Source of the DNA: Lacrimispora sphenoides JCM 1415 | GTDB taxonomy: Bacteria; Bacillota; Clostridia; Lachnospirales; Lachnospiraceae | Reading direction: 5' to 3' | DNA length: 64,000 nucleotides | Assembly (NCBI RefSeq): GCF_900105615.1 | Contig: NZ_LT630003.1 | Location: forward strand, 248,001 to 312,000 | In this document: in pieces, positions 20,701-28,391 of the stretch | Layout of the letters: the number at the start of each line of letters is the position of its first letter | Numbering within the stretch: position 1 is the stretch's first letter | The notes under the pieces: generated by a model | The model's input: the letters and a program-made list of their open reading frames with translations, nothing else | Told to the model about the DNA's origin: nothing | Databases searched by the model: none | Translations under genes and position numbers: made by a program

Positions 20701-21448
20701 GGATGCTCTCCTTTCCCTTGATACGGTCAGGGTTTATGATCAGGAGTTTGCGAAAGACCTAAGGGCTGCGTTTGATTACCGTTATCCCCATGAGGCGGAT
20801 ACCAGGCTTCATACCAAGCTGACTGTATCCGAGTTAAAAAAACAGGGTCAGTTTACGGATGAAGAGGAAAGCGGGTTTCTTCCCACGATTCCTTTATTCC
20901 TTAAGGACGAAGGTAAGGAAGAACGCCCGAAAGGTGCATTCCGGGGAACTGCCTATCACAGGGCTCTGGAGCTTTTGGACTTTGGAAAGGTAAGAACAAG
21001 AGAAGACCTTCATCATGCCCTGGATGGATTCCGCAGGGATCAGCGGATGGATGAAGAAAGCCTTTCTCTTTTGTCAGAGGATATGCTTCTGGCCTTTTTA
21101 AATTCTTCTCTGGGAAACCGGTTGGCTGCAGCCCAGTTGTCAGGACGCTTAAAAAAGGAACAGCAGTTTGTAGTGGGAATACCTGCCCGGGATATGGATG
21201 CAGGGGATTCCGATGAACGGATCCTCATCCAGGGAATCATAGATGCCTATATGGAAGAAGAGGGAGGCCTGGTTCTGGTGGATTATAAGACGGATCATAT
21301 CGGCCCGGGAGAAGAGAACGTGCTGGTAGGGCGGTATCAGATGCAGATGGATTATTATGAGCGGGCGCTGGAACAGATGACAGGGAAAAGGGTAAAGGAA
21401 AAAATTATTTACTCCATGACTTTGAAAAAGGAAATCCCCTTGGCTTAA
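17759..21448 (+). CDS. addA: ATP-dependent helicase/nuclease subunit AddA
   Basis: The UvrD-type helicase and nuclease subunit of the AddAB end-resection enzyme. The 1229-residue product begins with the Q motif and Walker A (SAAAGSGKTAVL, about residues 23-34). It shows the Walker B/DEYQDS motif (ILVDEYQDSND near residue 395) and motif VI (LRVLYVAMTRAKEKL near 878), and ends in a RecB-family nuclease domain with LVLVDYKTDH near residue 1170. The start codon sits 11 bp inside addB behind GGAAGGAGAG, so the two are translationally coupled. No defects seen. Confidence 0.97.
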   Translation: MAISWTEEQKAVIESRNRNLLVSAAAGSGKTAVLVERIIRMITEGESPLRIDQLLVMTFTKAAADEMRERVLKAVDEKLMENPDSSHLQMQAAMIPYAQITTIDSFCLGLIKDHYNKLDIDPAFRVGDEGELILLRADVMKEMLEEYYEKADPLFEKFVETYATGKSDRGIEDYIMQVFTFSQSNPWPLQWLDRCRKELETSDMDQIMDTGWMKFLMQDAGLQLSELKFQVEKAMEVCEEENGPEAYLPMLANDLQLLDRLSLAEDYEAFNEQLKKASFDRLASIRSKDIDAEKKAFVTGIRDRVKKAVGKLFDLYCFESPEEVLSDIRGTRDAVTTLLHLAGEYARRYQEKKREKNLVDFNDLEHYALEILLTREEGNTVATEVADELSRQFEEILVDEYQDSNDVQEALIGSISRERFGTPNVFMVGDVKQSIYQFRLARPQLFLEKYDSYSKEEGKYQKIELHQNFRSRDEVLRSINEVFYQIMTKNLGNIQYTKDAALHPGAEFPEEEGRAGEKTEFLMIHGSGNLLKQLDDDAVDYTSREIEAKVIAGKIKELTDPVNGLLIWDKRFGGKGGYRIAGYGDVVILLRSLSGWAEDFVNVLMNEGIPAYAERKTGYFTAPEVETILSMLNIIDNPMQDIPLAAVLKSPIGRVTDEEMAHLMAVWKKTAKKGQDRGLYGAWQHYRKEYGEIDDPEYRSLFHKLETFSELLSHYREKSTYLSIHELLYDLYEGTGYYDYISAMPAGEVRRANLAMLVEKASAYERTSYTGLFHFIRYIENLKKYDTDFGEASLAGEENTVRVMSIHKSKGLEFPVVFLAGMGKKFNKQDSYGKILIDPDLGIGTDHLDLERRVKAPTLKKHVLGRKMNLGAMGEELRVLYVAMTRAKEKLIMTGLDRYLDKKLERFADIIRVKGQIPFTILGSADSYLDWMLMSLSGKYSPSQILREEGADTGNLILKELSVSGLVGEEIERQAEKKLTKDALLSLDTVRVYDQEFAKDLRAAFDYRYPHEADTRLHTKLTVSELKKQGQFTDEEESGFLPTIPLFLKDEGKEERPKGAFRGTAYHRALELLDFGKVRTREDLHHALDGFRRDQRMDEESLSLLSEDMLLAFLNSSLGNRLAAAQLSGRLKKEQQFVVGIPARDMDAGDSDERILIQGIIDAYMEEEGGLVLVDYKTDHIGPGEENVLVGRYQMQMDYYERALEQMTGKRVKEKIIYSMTLKKEIPLA

Positions 21449-21461
21449 ATGCTTTGAAGGG

Positions 21462-21489
21462 TTGCTAAAAAACGACAATATGTTAAAAT
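21462..21489 (+). promoter_or_regulatory. Probable promoter of the selD operon
   Basis: TTGCTA (21462-21467), 16-bp spacer, TAAAAT (21484-21489), about 42 bp before selD. The boxes are moderate matches. It would separate the selenium genes from addAB. Confidence 0.5.
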
Positions 21490-21530
21490 AATGATAGAAA
21501 ATATCTATAAATACAAGGAGAAGAACAGGT

Positions 21531-22577
21531 ATGATACCAGATCAAGAAGTGAGACTTACCCAAATGACGAAAACTGCTGGCTGTGCCGCTAAAATCGGTC
21601 CTGGAACCCTTGCCGGGATTTTAGAGAACCTGCCAAAATTTGAGGATCCAAATCTGCTGGTGGGGATTGAAACCTCTGATGACGGTGCCATTTACAAGGT
21701 GAATGAGGAGACTGCATTGATCCAGACCCTTGATTTTTTCACCCCTGTGGTGGATGATCCTTATACCTTTGGTCAGATTGCGGCCGCCAATGCACTGAGC
21801 GATATATACGCCATGGGTGGAGAACCAAAAGTGGCCCTTAATATTGTAGCTTGGCCAAACTGCGTTAATCCCGCTCTTTTGGGAAAGATTTTAGAAGGCG
21901 GAGCATCAAAGGTTCTTGAGGCAGGAGCCGTTCTGGCAGGCGGTCATTCCATTCAGGATGACGAACCAAAATATGGCTTAAGTGTCACCGGGTTTGTTCA
22001 TCCGGATAAGGTTTTTAAAAACTGTGAAGCCAGGCCGGGAGATGTTCTCATTCTGACAAAGCCTTTGGGAACCGGGATTGTTAACACGGCAGTCAAGGCG
22101 GATATGGCATCAGAAGAGGCGAAGCAGGAAGTGATCCGTGTCATGACCTCTTTAAACAGGAAGGCAAAGCAGGTGATCGAACATTATGAAGTTCATAGCT
22201 GCACCGATATCACAGGCTTTGGCCTGGCAGGCCATGCTGTCGAGATGGCGGAGGGCAGCGGGGTCACGATTGAGATTACCGTGAAAGACCTGCCTATACA
22301 GAAAGAAGCGAAAAGCCTTGCCCAGATGGGACTTATTCCGGAAGGGGCTTACCGGAACCGTTCCTATACAGAGGAAAAGCTGGATTTTGGAGAAGCAGAG
22401 GAATATATCCGTGATATTTTCTGTGATCCCCAGACTTCAGGAGGACTATTGATCAGTGTTTCTCCTGAGGATGCAAAAAACATTATGAAGGATTTAAAAG
22501 AGGCACAAATGGAGACAGCCTATGGCATCATCGGGCGGGTTGTGGAACAAGAAGGAAAATCAGTAAAGTTGAGGTAA
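21531..22577 (+). CDS. selD: Selenophosphate synthetase (Cys type)
   Basis: Makes selenophosphate from selenide and ATP, the activated selenium donor. The 348-residue product has the conserved start with active-site Cys18 and Lys21 (TAGCAAKIGPGTL); the codon at position 18 is TGT, so this is the cysteine, not selenocysteine, form. Further family motifs are TSDDGAIY, DFFTPVVDDPYTFG and AGGHSIQDDEPKYG. No selA, selB or tRNA-Sec is visible here. The neighbours (EF2568-type desulfurase, DUF3343, xdhABC, yqeB, yqeC) match the selenium-dependent molybdenum hydroxylase trait, so the likely use of selenophosphate is cofactor selenation. Whether the genome also makes selenoproteins is unknown. Confidence 0.97.
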   Translation: MIPDQEVRLTQMTKTAGCAAKIGPGTLAGILENLPKFEDPNLLVGIETSDDGAIYKVNEETALIQTLDFFTPVVDDPYTFGQIAAANALSDIYAMGGEPKVALNIVAWPNCVNPALLGKILEGGASKVLEAGAVLAGGHSIQDDEPKYGLSVTGFVHPDKVFKNCEARPGDVLILTKPLGTGIVNTAVKADMASEEAKQEVIRVMTSLNRKAKQVIEHYEVHSCTDITGFGLAGHAVEMAEGSGVTIEITVKDLPIQKEAKSLAQMGLIPEGAYRNRSYTEEKLDFGEAEEYIRDIFCDPQTSGGLLISVSPEDAKNIMKDLKEAQMETAYGIIGRVVEQEGKSVKLR

Positions 22578-22581
22578 GGCC

Positions 22582-23724
22582 ATGATTTATCTGGATAATG
22601 CGGCAACCTCCTGCCAGAAGCCGGAGGAAGTGATAAAGGCGGTAACAGACGCCATGGGCTCTCTTGGGAATTCCGGCCGGGGTGCCCATGGGGCGTCTCT
22701 TGATGCGTCCCGCCTGATTTTCGATACCCGCAGGCTCATTGCAGAGTTTTTTCATGCAGGAGATCCTTCCCGGGTGGCCTTTACAGCCAATTCCACAGTC
22801 AGCTTAAACATGGCCATCCAGGGCCTGTTTGAACCGGGTGATCATGTGATCACCACCATGATGGAGCACAATTCCGTGCTGCGTCCTTTGTACCGTATGG
22901 AAGAGCAGGGGCTGGAGCTTTCCATCCTTCCCGCAGATAAAAAGGGCAGGATCCGGTATGAGGATATTGAGAAGGAAATAAAGCGAAATACAAAGGCAAT
23001 GGTCTGTACTCATGCCTCCAACTTAACTGGAAATATAAACGACTTAGAAATCATTGGAAGCATCTGTAAAAAGAACGGACTCCTTCTGGTGGCGGATGCT
23101 TCCCAGACAGCCGGAGTGTTTGATATTGATATGGAAAAAATGGGGATCCACGTTCTGTGTTTTACCGGACATAAGGGACTTTTAGGACCTCAGGGGACCG
23201 GAGGAATCTGTGTCCGTCAGGGAGTTGCCATACGCCCTTTTATGGTGGGAGGAAGCGGAGTAAAAAGCTATTTAAAGACTCAGCCGGAGGAGATGCCGGA
23301 GGTTTTGGAAGCGGGAACCTTAAACGGACATGGGATTGCAGGTCTTCACGCAGCTCTTTTGTATCTTGAGAAGACAGGAATCGAAACCATCCGGGAGAGA
23401 GAGCTTCTTCTTATGAGACGGTTCTATGAAGGAGTTAAGGATATTCCGGGAGTGAAAGTTTATGGAGACTTCTCAGAAAAAGCCCTTCTTTGCCGTGCTC
23501 CGGTGGTGGCTCTCAACATAGGGGATTACGATTCCGGAGAAGTGGCTGACGAGCTGGCCTGCTCCTATGGGATCTATACCAGGGCGGGAGCCCACTGTGC
23601 CCCTCTTATGCACCAGGCTCTTGGAACGGTGGAACAGGGGGCAGTGCGTTTTTCCATGTCCCACTATAATAAGGAAGAAGAGATTGACGAAGCCATTCTT
23701 GCTGTGAGGGAACTGAGCCTATGA
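22582..23724 (+). CDS. Cysteine desulfurase family protein, EF2568 type
   Basis: A 380-residue class V aminotransferase of the cysteine desulfurase or selenocysteine lyase group. The PLP lysine is in CFTGHKGLLGPQG near residue 198, and the active-site cysteine is in TRAGAHCAPLMHQ near residue 338. It is four bases after selD. The family that travels with orphan selD and molybdenum hydroxylases (EF2568 in Enterococcus faecalis) is thought to supply or mobilise sulfur or selenium for the hydroxylase cofactor. I assign it there on sequence style and neighbourhood. A general SufS-like role is less likely because no suf or isc genes are near. It overlaps the LysR gene by four bases. Confidence 0.85.
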   Translation: MIYLDNAATSCQKPEEVIKAVTDAMGSLGNSGRGAHGASLDASRLIFDTRRLIAEFFHAGDPSRVAFTANSTVSLNMAIQGLFEPGDHVITTMMEHNSVLRPLYRMEEQGLELSILPADKKGRIRYEDIEKEIKRNTKAMVCTHASNLTGNINDLEIIGSICKKNGLLLVADASQTAGVFDIDMEKMGIHVLCFTGHKGLLGPQGTGGICVRQGVAIRPFMVGGSGVKSYLKTQPEEMPEVLEAGTLNGHGIAGLHAALLYLEKTGIETIRERELLLMRRFYEGVKDIPGVKVYGDFSEKALLCRAPVVALNIGDYDSGEVADELACSYGIYTRAGAHCAPLMHQALGTVEQGAVRFSMSHYNKEEEIDEAILAVRELSL

Positions 23725-24626
23725 ATTTAAAACAATTGGAAGCGTTTGTATGCGTAGCGGAAGGAAAAAGCTTTTCTGCGGCTGCCAAGAAACTATATTT
23801 GACCCAGCCTACGGTAAGCGCCCATATCAGCTCTTTGGAAAAGGAATTGGGAGTCCGGCTGTTTGTCCGCACGACTAAGGATGTGGAGCTGTCCAGTGAG
23901 GGAGAGCTGCTTTATGATAATGCAAGGCGGATGCTGCAGCTGGAAAAAAATATTCTGAGGGATTTCACTCAGAAGGATTCAAAAGCGGCTAATAAAATCA
24001 TAGTGGGTGCTTCCACAGTGCCAGGTCAGTATATTCTGCCTCAGATCCTTTCCCTGTTTTCCAGAACCTATCCGGGAAATCAGCTGGAGTTAAGGGAAGC
24101 GGACAGCATGGAAGTGGTCCGTATGGTTCAGGATGGGCAGGTGGAAATTGGCTTTACAGGAACCACAGGCTCTGATCCTACCTGTGTATTTGAACCTTTT
24201 TATCATGACCGTCTGGTGATTATTACTCCCAATAATGATAAATACCGCCAATATGAGAAAACCGGGTTTCCCATAGAACAGTTTTATGAGGAGCGGTGGA
24301 TCGTCCGGGAAGAAGGCTCCGGCACGAGAAAAGAAGCGGAACGTTATTTACAGGATATGGGGGTTGATTTAAACCGTCTTGAGATTGTAGCGACCATCAG
24401 CAATCAGGAGACTATTAAAAAGTCAGTGGAAGCGGCAATGGGGATTTCCATCATATCCGGAGCTGCTGTGGATGATTATGTAGAGCAGGGCTCCCTGCTT
24501 CGGTTTCCGTTGGGGGCCGAAGAGGTTTACCGGAAATTGTACATGGTTTGGAGCAAAAATCACAAACCCGGTAAGGCAGCCAGATTATTCATACGTTTTG
24601 TCCGGGAACTTTATGCTTATTTATAG
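23721..24626 (+). CDS. LysR family transcriptional regulator
   Basis: A 301-residue LysR-type regulator. The N-terminal winged helix (MNLKQLEAFVCVAEGKSFSAAAKKLYLTQPTVS) is canonical, and the C-terminal periplasmic-binding-like effector domain spans about residues 90-300. Its stop-start junction with the desulfurase gene is ATGA, so it is co-transcribed with selD. This CysB/CysL-like arrangement suggests regulation of sulfur or selenium assimilation, or of the adjacent purine genes. The effector is not predictable. It may bind the palindrome within the guaD promoter at 25155-25162, but that is only a possibility. Confidence 0.92.
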   Translation: MNLKQLEAFVCVAEGKSFSAAAKKLYLTQPTVSAHISSLEKELGVRLFVRTTKDVELSSEGELLYDNARRMLQLEKNILRDFTQKDSKAANKIIVGASTVPGQYILPQILSLFSRTYPGNQLELREADSMEVVRMVQDGQVEIGFTGTTGSDPTCVFEPFYHDRLVIITPNNDKYRQYEKTGFPIEQFYEERWIVREEGSGTRKEAERYLQDMGVDLNRLEIVATISNQETIKKSVEAAMGISIISGAAVDDYVEQGSLLRFPLGAEEVYRKLYMVWSKNHKPGKAARLFIRFVRELYAYL

Positions 24627-24692
24627 AGTCTTCCTATAAGAACGGAATAACCTATGAAACAGGTATTATTAACGCAGCGCAGGTAAGAGATT

Positions 24693-24929
24693 ATGAGAAA
24701 AAAAGAACAAAAAATTGTGATTACGTTCCGTACAACGGCAGAGGCCATTGCCATGGAGTCCCAATGCCAGAAGGAGGGGATACCGGGGCGTCTTATTCCG
24801 GTTCCCAGACAGATTTCTTCCGGCTGCGGACTTTCCTGGGCTATGCCGGTTAACTGGGATGGAGAGATAGAAAAATGGATGGAGATGAGGGGACTCCGAT
24901 ATGAGAAGTACGGGGAATATTTGATCTGA
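24693..24929 (+). CDS. DUF3343 putative Se/S carrier protein
   Basis: A 78-residue soluble protein of the DUF3343 family, annotated in other genomes as a putative selenium or sulfur carrier. The central ISSGCGLSWAMPV segment holds the single conserved-looking cysteine (about residue 51). A short ferredoxin-like alpha/beta pattern surrounds it (IVITFRTTAEAIAMESQCQK). It lies 66 bp after the LysR gene and completes the selD cluster. Relatives occur next to selD, yedF or EF2568-type genes. A plausible job is delivering persulfide or perselenide from the desulfurase to SelD or the cofactor maturation proteins; this is inference from context. The ribosome site is weak (CAGGTAAG). Confidence 0.75.
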   Translation: MRKKEQKIVITFRTTAEAIAMESQCQKEGIPGRLIPVPRQISSGCGLSWAMPVNWDGEIEKWMEMRGLRYEKYGEYLI

Positions 24930-25143
24930 TCGTTTCAATGGACTATGTGAAATTTTTAACGGATTTAAGTAAAAAGAGTCAGTGGAGAAGGGCTGCGGTT
25001 GCTTCTTTATGATTCTTTTTTTTATGCACGCAAGGAAAAAAAGTTATTTATAGAAAAAACCTATGAGTTATTTACCGACAATTATTGGCTAAGTTGGGAA
25101 GAATACTACTAATTATAAAAAATGTACAAAAATAAAATGTGTA
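24930..25143. other. Gene-free AT-rich spacer before the guaD promoter
   Basis: This is the first 214 bp of a 519-bp stretch without a gene (24930-25448). It holds no credible ORF and no clear terminator, only runs of T (about 25014-25023) and A. A TGTACA palindrome lies at 25123-25128, upstream of the promoter, and repeats the core of the palindrome inside the promoter. The remainder of the stretch is covered by the promoter and riboswitch entries. Confidence 0.5.
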
Positions 25144-25173
25144 TTGACAAATAGTTGTACAATATGATATAGT
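25144..25173 (+). promoter_or_regulatory. Promoter of the guaD-permease operon with internal operator
   Basis: TTGACA (25144-25149), 18-bp spacer, TATAGT (25168-25173). A perfect 8-bp palindrome TTGTACAA (25155-25162) sits in the spacer, a position where a bound repressor would block RNA polymerase. The start near 25180 is about 40 nt before the guanine aptamer. Confidence 0.7.
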
Positions 25174-25218
25174 CAACCTGTCACAAATTACAGGATTTTT
25201 TAGTATCAGTATTCAAGG

Positions 25219-25283
25219 AACTTATATATGCTCATAATTGGTTGAGCGTCTCTACCAACTACCGTAATAGTTGCCTATAAGTT
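25219..25283 (+). promoter_or_regulatory. Purine riboswitch aptamer, guanine class
   Basis: P1 AACTTATA (25219-25226) pairs with TATAAGTT (25276-25283). P2 is GCTCA..TGAGC with the loop TAATTGGT, and P3 is CCAACT..AGTTG with loop ACCGTAAT. The J2/3 core is GTCTCTACC and J3/1 carries a C at the position that pairs with guanine or hypoxanthine. These match the xpt/pbuX purine aptamer, guanine rather than adenine type. The downstream region 25293-25325 holds AATAAGT..ACTTAT around a GGC-TTTTTT-GCC hairpin, a likely expression platform competing with P1. It fits control of guanine deaminase and the following permease. Confidence 0.9.
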
Positions 25284-25448
25284 TCCACGACATAATAAGT
25301 CCGGCTTTTTTGCCGTATACTTATAATATGCGTGTGAACAGATGGAAATAGCGGTAGTTTTTTATTGCGTATAATTATCAGAATGTATGGAACGCCGCAA
25401 TTATGGCTGCCGTATTTTTAATTTTTCTGGTACGGAATAGGAGGTTCT

Positions 25449-26729
25449 ATGACTGGTGGTAAAAATTTTGTGTTAAAAGGGAACATTTGTTACAGTGAAG
25501 ATGTCCACTCGTTAAAGACGGTGGAGCAGGGGTACCTGATTTGTCAGGACGGGAAGTCGGCAGGAGTTTACAAAGAGCTTCCGGTGCAGTTTGCGGATTA
25601 TCCTCTGGAAGACTTTGGAGATATGCTCATTGTACCCGGACTTGTTGATCTTCATATCCATGCGCCTCAGTTTGCCTTTCGCGGTTTGGGAATGGATTTA
25701 GAGCTTTTGGATTGGCTGAACACCAATACATTTCCGGAGGAAGCCAAGTATGCCGATCTGGAATATGCAAAAAAAGCATATGGAATTTTTGCAGAATCCA
25801 TGAAAAAAAGTGCTACTACAAGGGCCTGTATCTTTGGAACCATTCACAGGCCGGCCACAGAGCTTTTAATGGACCTGATGGAGGAAACCGGTTTAAAGAC
25901 CATGATCGGAAAGGTCAATATGGATCGCAATTCGCCGGATTATTTACGGGAACAGGGAGCAGAAGAGTCGGAGCAGGAAACTCTCCTCTGGCTGAAAGAA
26001 ACAGGATCCAAATATGAGAACGTAAAGCCTATCCTTACACCCCGGTTTATTCCGTCCTGTACCGATGATCTGATGGAACGGCTGGGAAGGCTGCAGAAGG
26101 AGCAAGGACTCCCGGTTCAGTCCCATTTGTCGGAAAACCAGGGCGAGGTTAAATGGGTAAAAGAGCTTTGCCCGGCTTCTGAATTTTACGGAGATGCTTA
26201 TGATCAGTTCGGCCTGTTCGGAGAAAATGGGAAAACCGTTATGGCTCATTGTGTTTCTTCTTCCGAAGAGGAAATTGAATTAATAAAAAATCGTGGGGTT
26301 TATGTTGCTCATTGCCCTCAGTCTAATACCAACTTATCATCAGGGATCGCTCCGGTCAGAACTTATCTGGACCGAAAGCTTAATGTTGGGCTTGGAACTG
26401 ACGTGGCAGGAGGAAGCGGGGAATCCATTTTCCGTGCCATGGCAGATGCCATTCAGGTGTCAAAGCTTAGATGGAGGCTAACGGATGAAAGCTTAAAGCC
26501 GCTTACCGTGGAAGAGGCATTTTACCTGGGAACTTTAGGCGGAGGCTCTTTCTTTGGAATGGTGGGAAGTTTCCTGAAAGACTATGAATTTGATGCTTTG
26601 GTTTTGGATGACAGCGGTTTGCCTCATCCTCAGGAACTTAACTTAAGAGAGAGACTGGAACGGTTTATCTATCTGTCCGATGACAGGCATTTAAAGGGGA
26701 AATATACGGGGGGAAATAGAATTTTTTAG
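25449..26729 (+). CDS. guaD: Guanine deaminase
   Basis: Hydrolyses guanine to xanthine and ammonia, feeding xanthine to XdhABC. The 426-residue amidohydrolase shows the zinc motif VDLHIHAPQFAFRGLG (about residues 66-81). It also has the guanine-deaminase segment LDWLNTNTFPEEAKY, QSHLSENQGEVKW near residue 221, HCPQSNTNLSSG near 288 and the metal aspartate in GLGTDVAGG near 315. Length and motifs agree with the GuaD branch rather than SsnA or adenosine deaminase. It starts behind AGGAGG, under a guanine riboswitch, and is followed 79 bp later by a purine permease. Odd but logical: a guanine-sensing riboswitch on a guanine-consuming enzyme. Confidence 0.94.
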   Translation: MTGGKNFVLKGNICYSEDVHSLKTVEQGYLICQDGKSAGVYKELPVQFADYPLEDFGDMLIVPGLVDLHIHAPQFAFRGLGMDLELLDWLNTNTFPEEAKYADLEYAKKAYGIFAESMKKSATTRACIFGTIHRPATELLMDLMEETGLKTMIGKVNMDRNSPDYLREQGAEESEQETLLWLKETGSKYENVKPILTPRFIPSCTDDLMERLGRLQKEQGLPVQSHLSENQGEVKWVKELCPASEFYGDAYDQFGLFGENGKTVMAHCVSSSEEEIELIKNRGVYVAHCPQSNTNLSSGIAPVRTYLDRKLNVGLGTDVAGGSGESIFRAMADAIQVSKLRWRLTDESLKPLTVEEAFYLGTLGGGSFFGMVGSFLKDYEFDALVLDDSGLPHPQELNLRERLERFIYLSDDRHLKGKYTGGNRIF

Positions 26730-26808
26730 CTTTATTAATTTAAAAAGAACTGCATGGGGCAGATCTTAATACAGCAAAGAAAATATCTAACTATCAAGGA
26801 GGTAAAGT

Positions 26809-28203
26809 ATGGAAACACAAAAAAGCGGGGGATTCTTAGAACGGGTTTTTCACTTATCTGAGAATCATACGGATGCAAGGACTGAAATCGTAGCCGGTAT
26901 TACCACATTTATGACCATGGCTTATATTCTGGCAGTCAATCCAAGCATCTTAAGTGCCGCGGGAATGGACAGTGGAGCTGTATTTACGGCTACTGCACTT
27001 GGATCACTGTTTGCCACCCTTTTAATGGCAGGACTTGCAAATTATCCTTTTGTACTGGCACCAGGTATGGGACTTAATGCGTATTTTGCATATACCGTAG
27101 TCCTTAACATGGGCTATACCTGGCAGATCGCATTGACCGCCGTATTCGTCGAAGGTATTATTTTCATCATTCTTTCTCTGACGAATGTGCGAGAGGCAAT
27201 TTTTAATGCAATTCCTATGAATTTAAAACATGCCGTATCCGTTGGTATCGGTTTGTTTATCGCATTCATCGGACTGCAGAATGCAAAGATTGTTGTGGAT
27301 GGGGCAACTCTCGTTACCATGTATTCTTTCAAGGGCTCCCTTGCGGATGGTTCCTTCAATACCGTTGGTATTACCGTATTATTAGCAATTATCGGCATTC
27401 TGATTACGGCCGTGCTGGTAGTAAAAAATGTGAAAGGCAATATTTTGTGGGGTATTATTATTACATGGATTCTGGGTATGATCTGCCAGGCAGTTGGTTT
27501 GTACATACCCAATCCGGAACTGGGAATGTTCAGTGTATTCCCTGATTTTTCAGGCGGTTTTGGAATTCCGGATATGTCCCCAACCTTTTTCAAACTGGAT
27601 TTTACCAAAATCATTTCTCTTGATTTCCTTGTAGTGATGTTTGCATTCTTGTTTGTAGACGTATTTGATACTCTGGGAACCTTAATCGGTGTGGCCTCCA
27701 AAGCAGATATGCTGGATAAAGAGGGAAAACTTCCGCAGATCAAGGGCGCATTATTGGCAGATGCCATTGGTACGACCGCAGGGGCATTATGCGGTACCTC
27801 TACCATCACTACCTTTGTAGAAAGTGCTGCCGGTGTTGCAGAAGGCGGCAGAACCGGATTAACTGCAGTGGTTTCAGCCATTCTGTTTGGCTTGTCCCTG
27901 TTCTTATCCCCGATTTTCTTAGCTATTCCGTCCTTTGCTACGGCTCCGGCTCTTGTAGTGGTAGGATTCCTGATGCTGACTTCCGTCACAAAGGTTGATT
28001 TTGTTGATTTTACAGAGGCAATTCCATGCTATATCGCAATTATTGCTATGCCATTTATGTACAGCATTTCCGAGGGAATCTCCCTGGGAGTTATCTCTTA
28101 TGTTGTTATTAATGTGATAACAGGCAAAGCAAAAGAAAAGAAAATCAGTACCCTTATGTATGTTTTAGCGGTATTATTTGTGCTGAAATATATATTAATA
28201 TAA
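26809..28203 (+). CDS. NCS2 purine permease, AzgA/PbuG type
   Basis: A 464-residue transporter for purine bases, of the AzgA-like NCS2 branch (adenine, guanine or hypoxanthine). The typical start ARTEIVAGITTFMTMAYILA is followed by FVLAPGMGLNAYFAY. The substrate-site segment VDVFDTLGTLIGVASKA (about residues 284-300) and GTSTITTFVESAAGV are also present, with about 12-14 hydrophobic segments. The start follows AAGGAGG. Sharing a transcript with guaD suggests guanine or hypoxanthine uptake. It differs in subfamily from the second NCS2 permease at 36023-37483, which looks like the xanthine/urate group, so the locus may import both amino- and oxo-purines. Confidence 0.9.
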   Translation: METQKSGGFLERVFHLSENHTDARTEIVAGITTFMTMAYILAVNPSILSAAGMDSGAVFTATALGSLFATLLMAGLANYPFVLAPGMGLNAYFAYTVVLNMGYTWQIALTAVFVEGIIFIILSLTNVREAIFNAIPMNLKHAVSVGIGLFIAFIGLQNAKIVVDGATLVTMYSFKGSLADGSFNTVGITVLLAIIGILITAVLVVKNVKGNILWGIIITWILGMICQAVGLYIPNPELGMFSVFPDFSGGFGIPDMSPTFFKLDFTKIISLDFLVVMFAFLFVDVFDTLGTLIGVASKADMLDKEGKLPQIKGALLADAIGTTAGALCGTSTITTFVESAAGVAEGGRTGLTAVVSAILFGLSLFLSPIFLAIPSFATAPALVVVGFLMLTSVTKVDFVDFTEAIPCYIAIIAMPFMYSISEGISLGVISYVVINVITGKAKEKKISTLMYVLAVLFVLKYILI

Positions 28204-28220
28204 TAAAAAATTAACCAATA

Positions 28221-28373
28221 AAGCAGTCTGATTAAAATCAGAATTACCGGTCAACAGACACAGGGACTGGCGGCGACATCACTTTGATAAGCATTTTACG
28301 CTTTGAAAAAGTCTCGTCTCCGTCAGTCCTTTTCATAAGGGAAAGACCGGGAAGCTGCTTACTATCAGAATTA
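28221..28373 (+). promoter_or_regulatory. Probable Moco/Tuco-type riboswitch before xdhA
   Basis: A branched RNA fold is closed by CCGGTC (28247-28252) / GACCGG (28345-28350). It contains a 10-bp helix GGACTGGCGG (28264-28273) / CCGTCAGTCC (28320-28329, one G-U) and an inner arm ending in AAGC..GCTT. Stretches GGTCAAC near the 5' side, CTCC just before the second helix strand and GGGAAA before the closing strand recall the E. coli moa Moco RNA. The 10-bp direct repeat ATCAGAATTA (28237-28246 and 28364-28373) flanks it; both copies can pair with TCTGAT (28227-28232). This suggests a switch near the xdhA ribosome site. Class assignment is by eye. Confidence 0.6.
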
Positions 28374-28391
28374 AAAATAGGAGGAGTAACT

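Noticed and set aside
21531..22577. Possibility of selenocysteine in SelD or of in-frame TGA readthrough in nearby genes
   Set aside because: The SelD active-site codon is TGT and all neighbouring genes are full-length without internal TGA; no SECIS-like hairpin was needed to explain them.
27114..27989. Long open frame (291 codons) antisense to the AzgA-type permease
   Set aside because: It mirrors a well-recognised transporter, has low-complexity Thr/Ile/Pro-rich composition typical of antisense of membrane genes, and has no ribosome site.
28284..28391. Upstream extension of xdhA to an earlier ATG
   Set aside because: It runs through the structured leader; the family starts at 28392, which has its own strong ribosome site.
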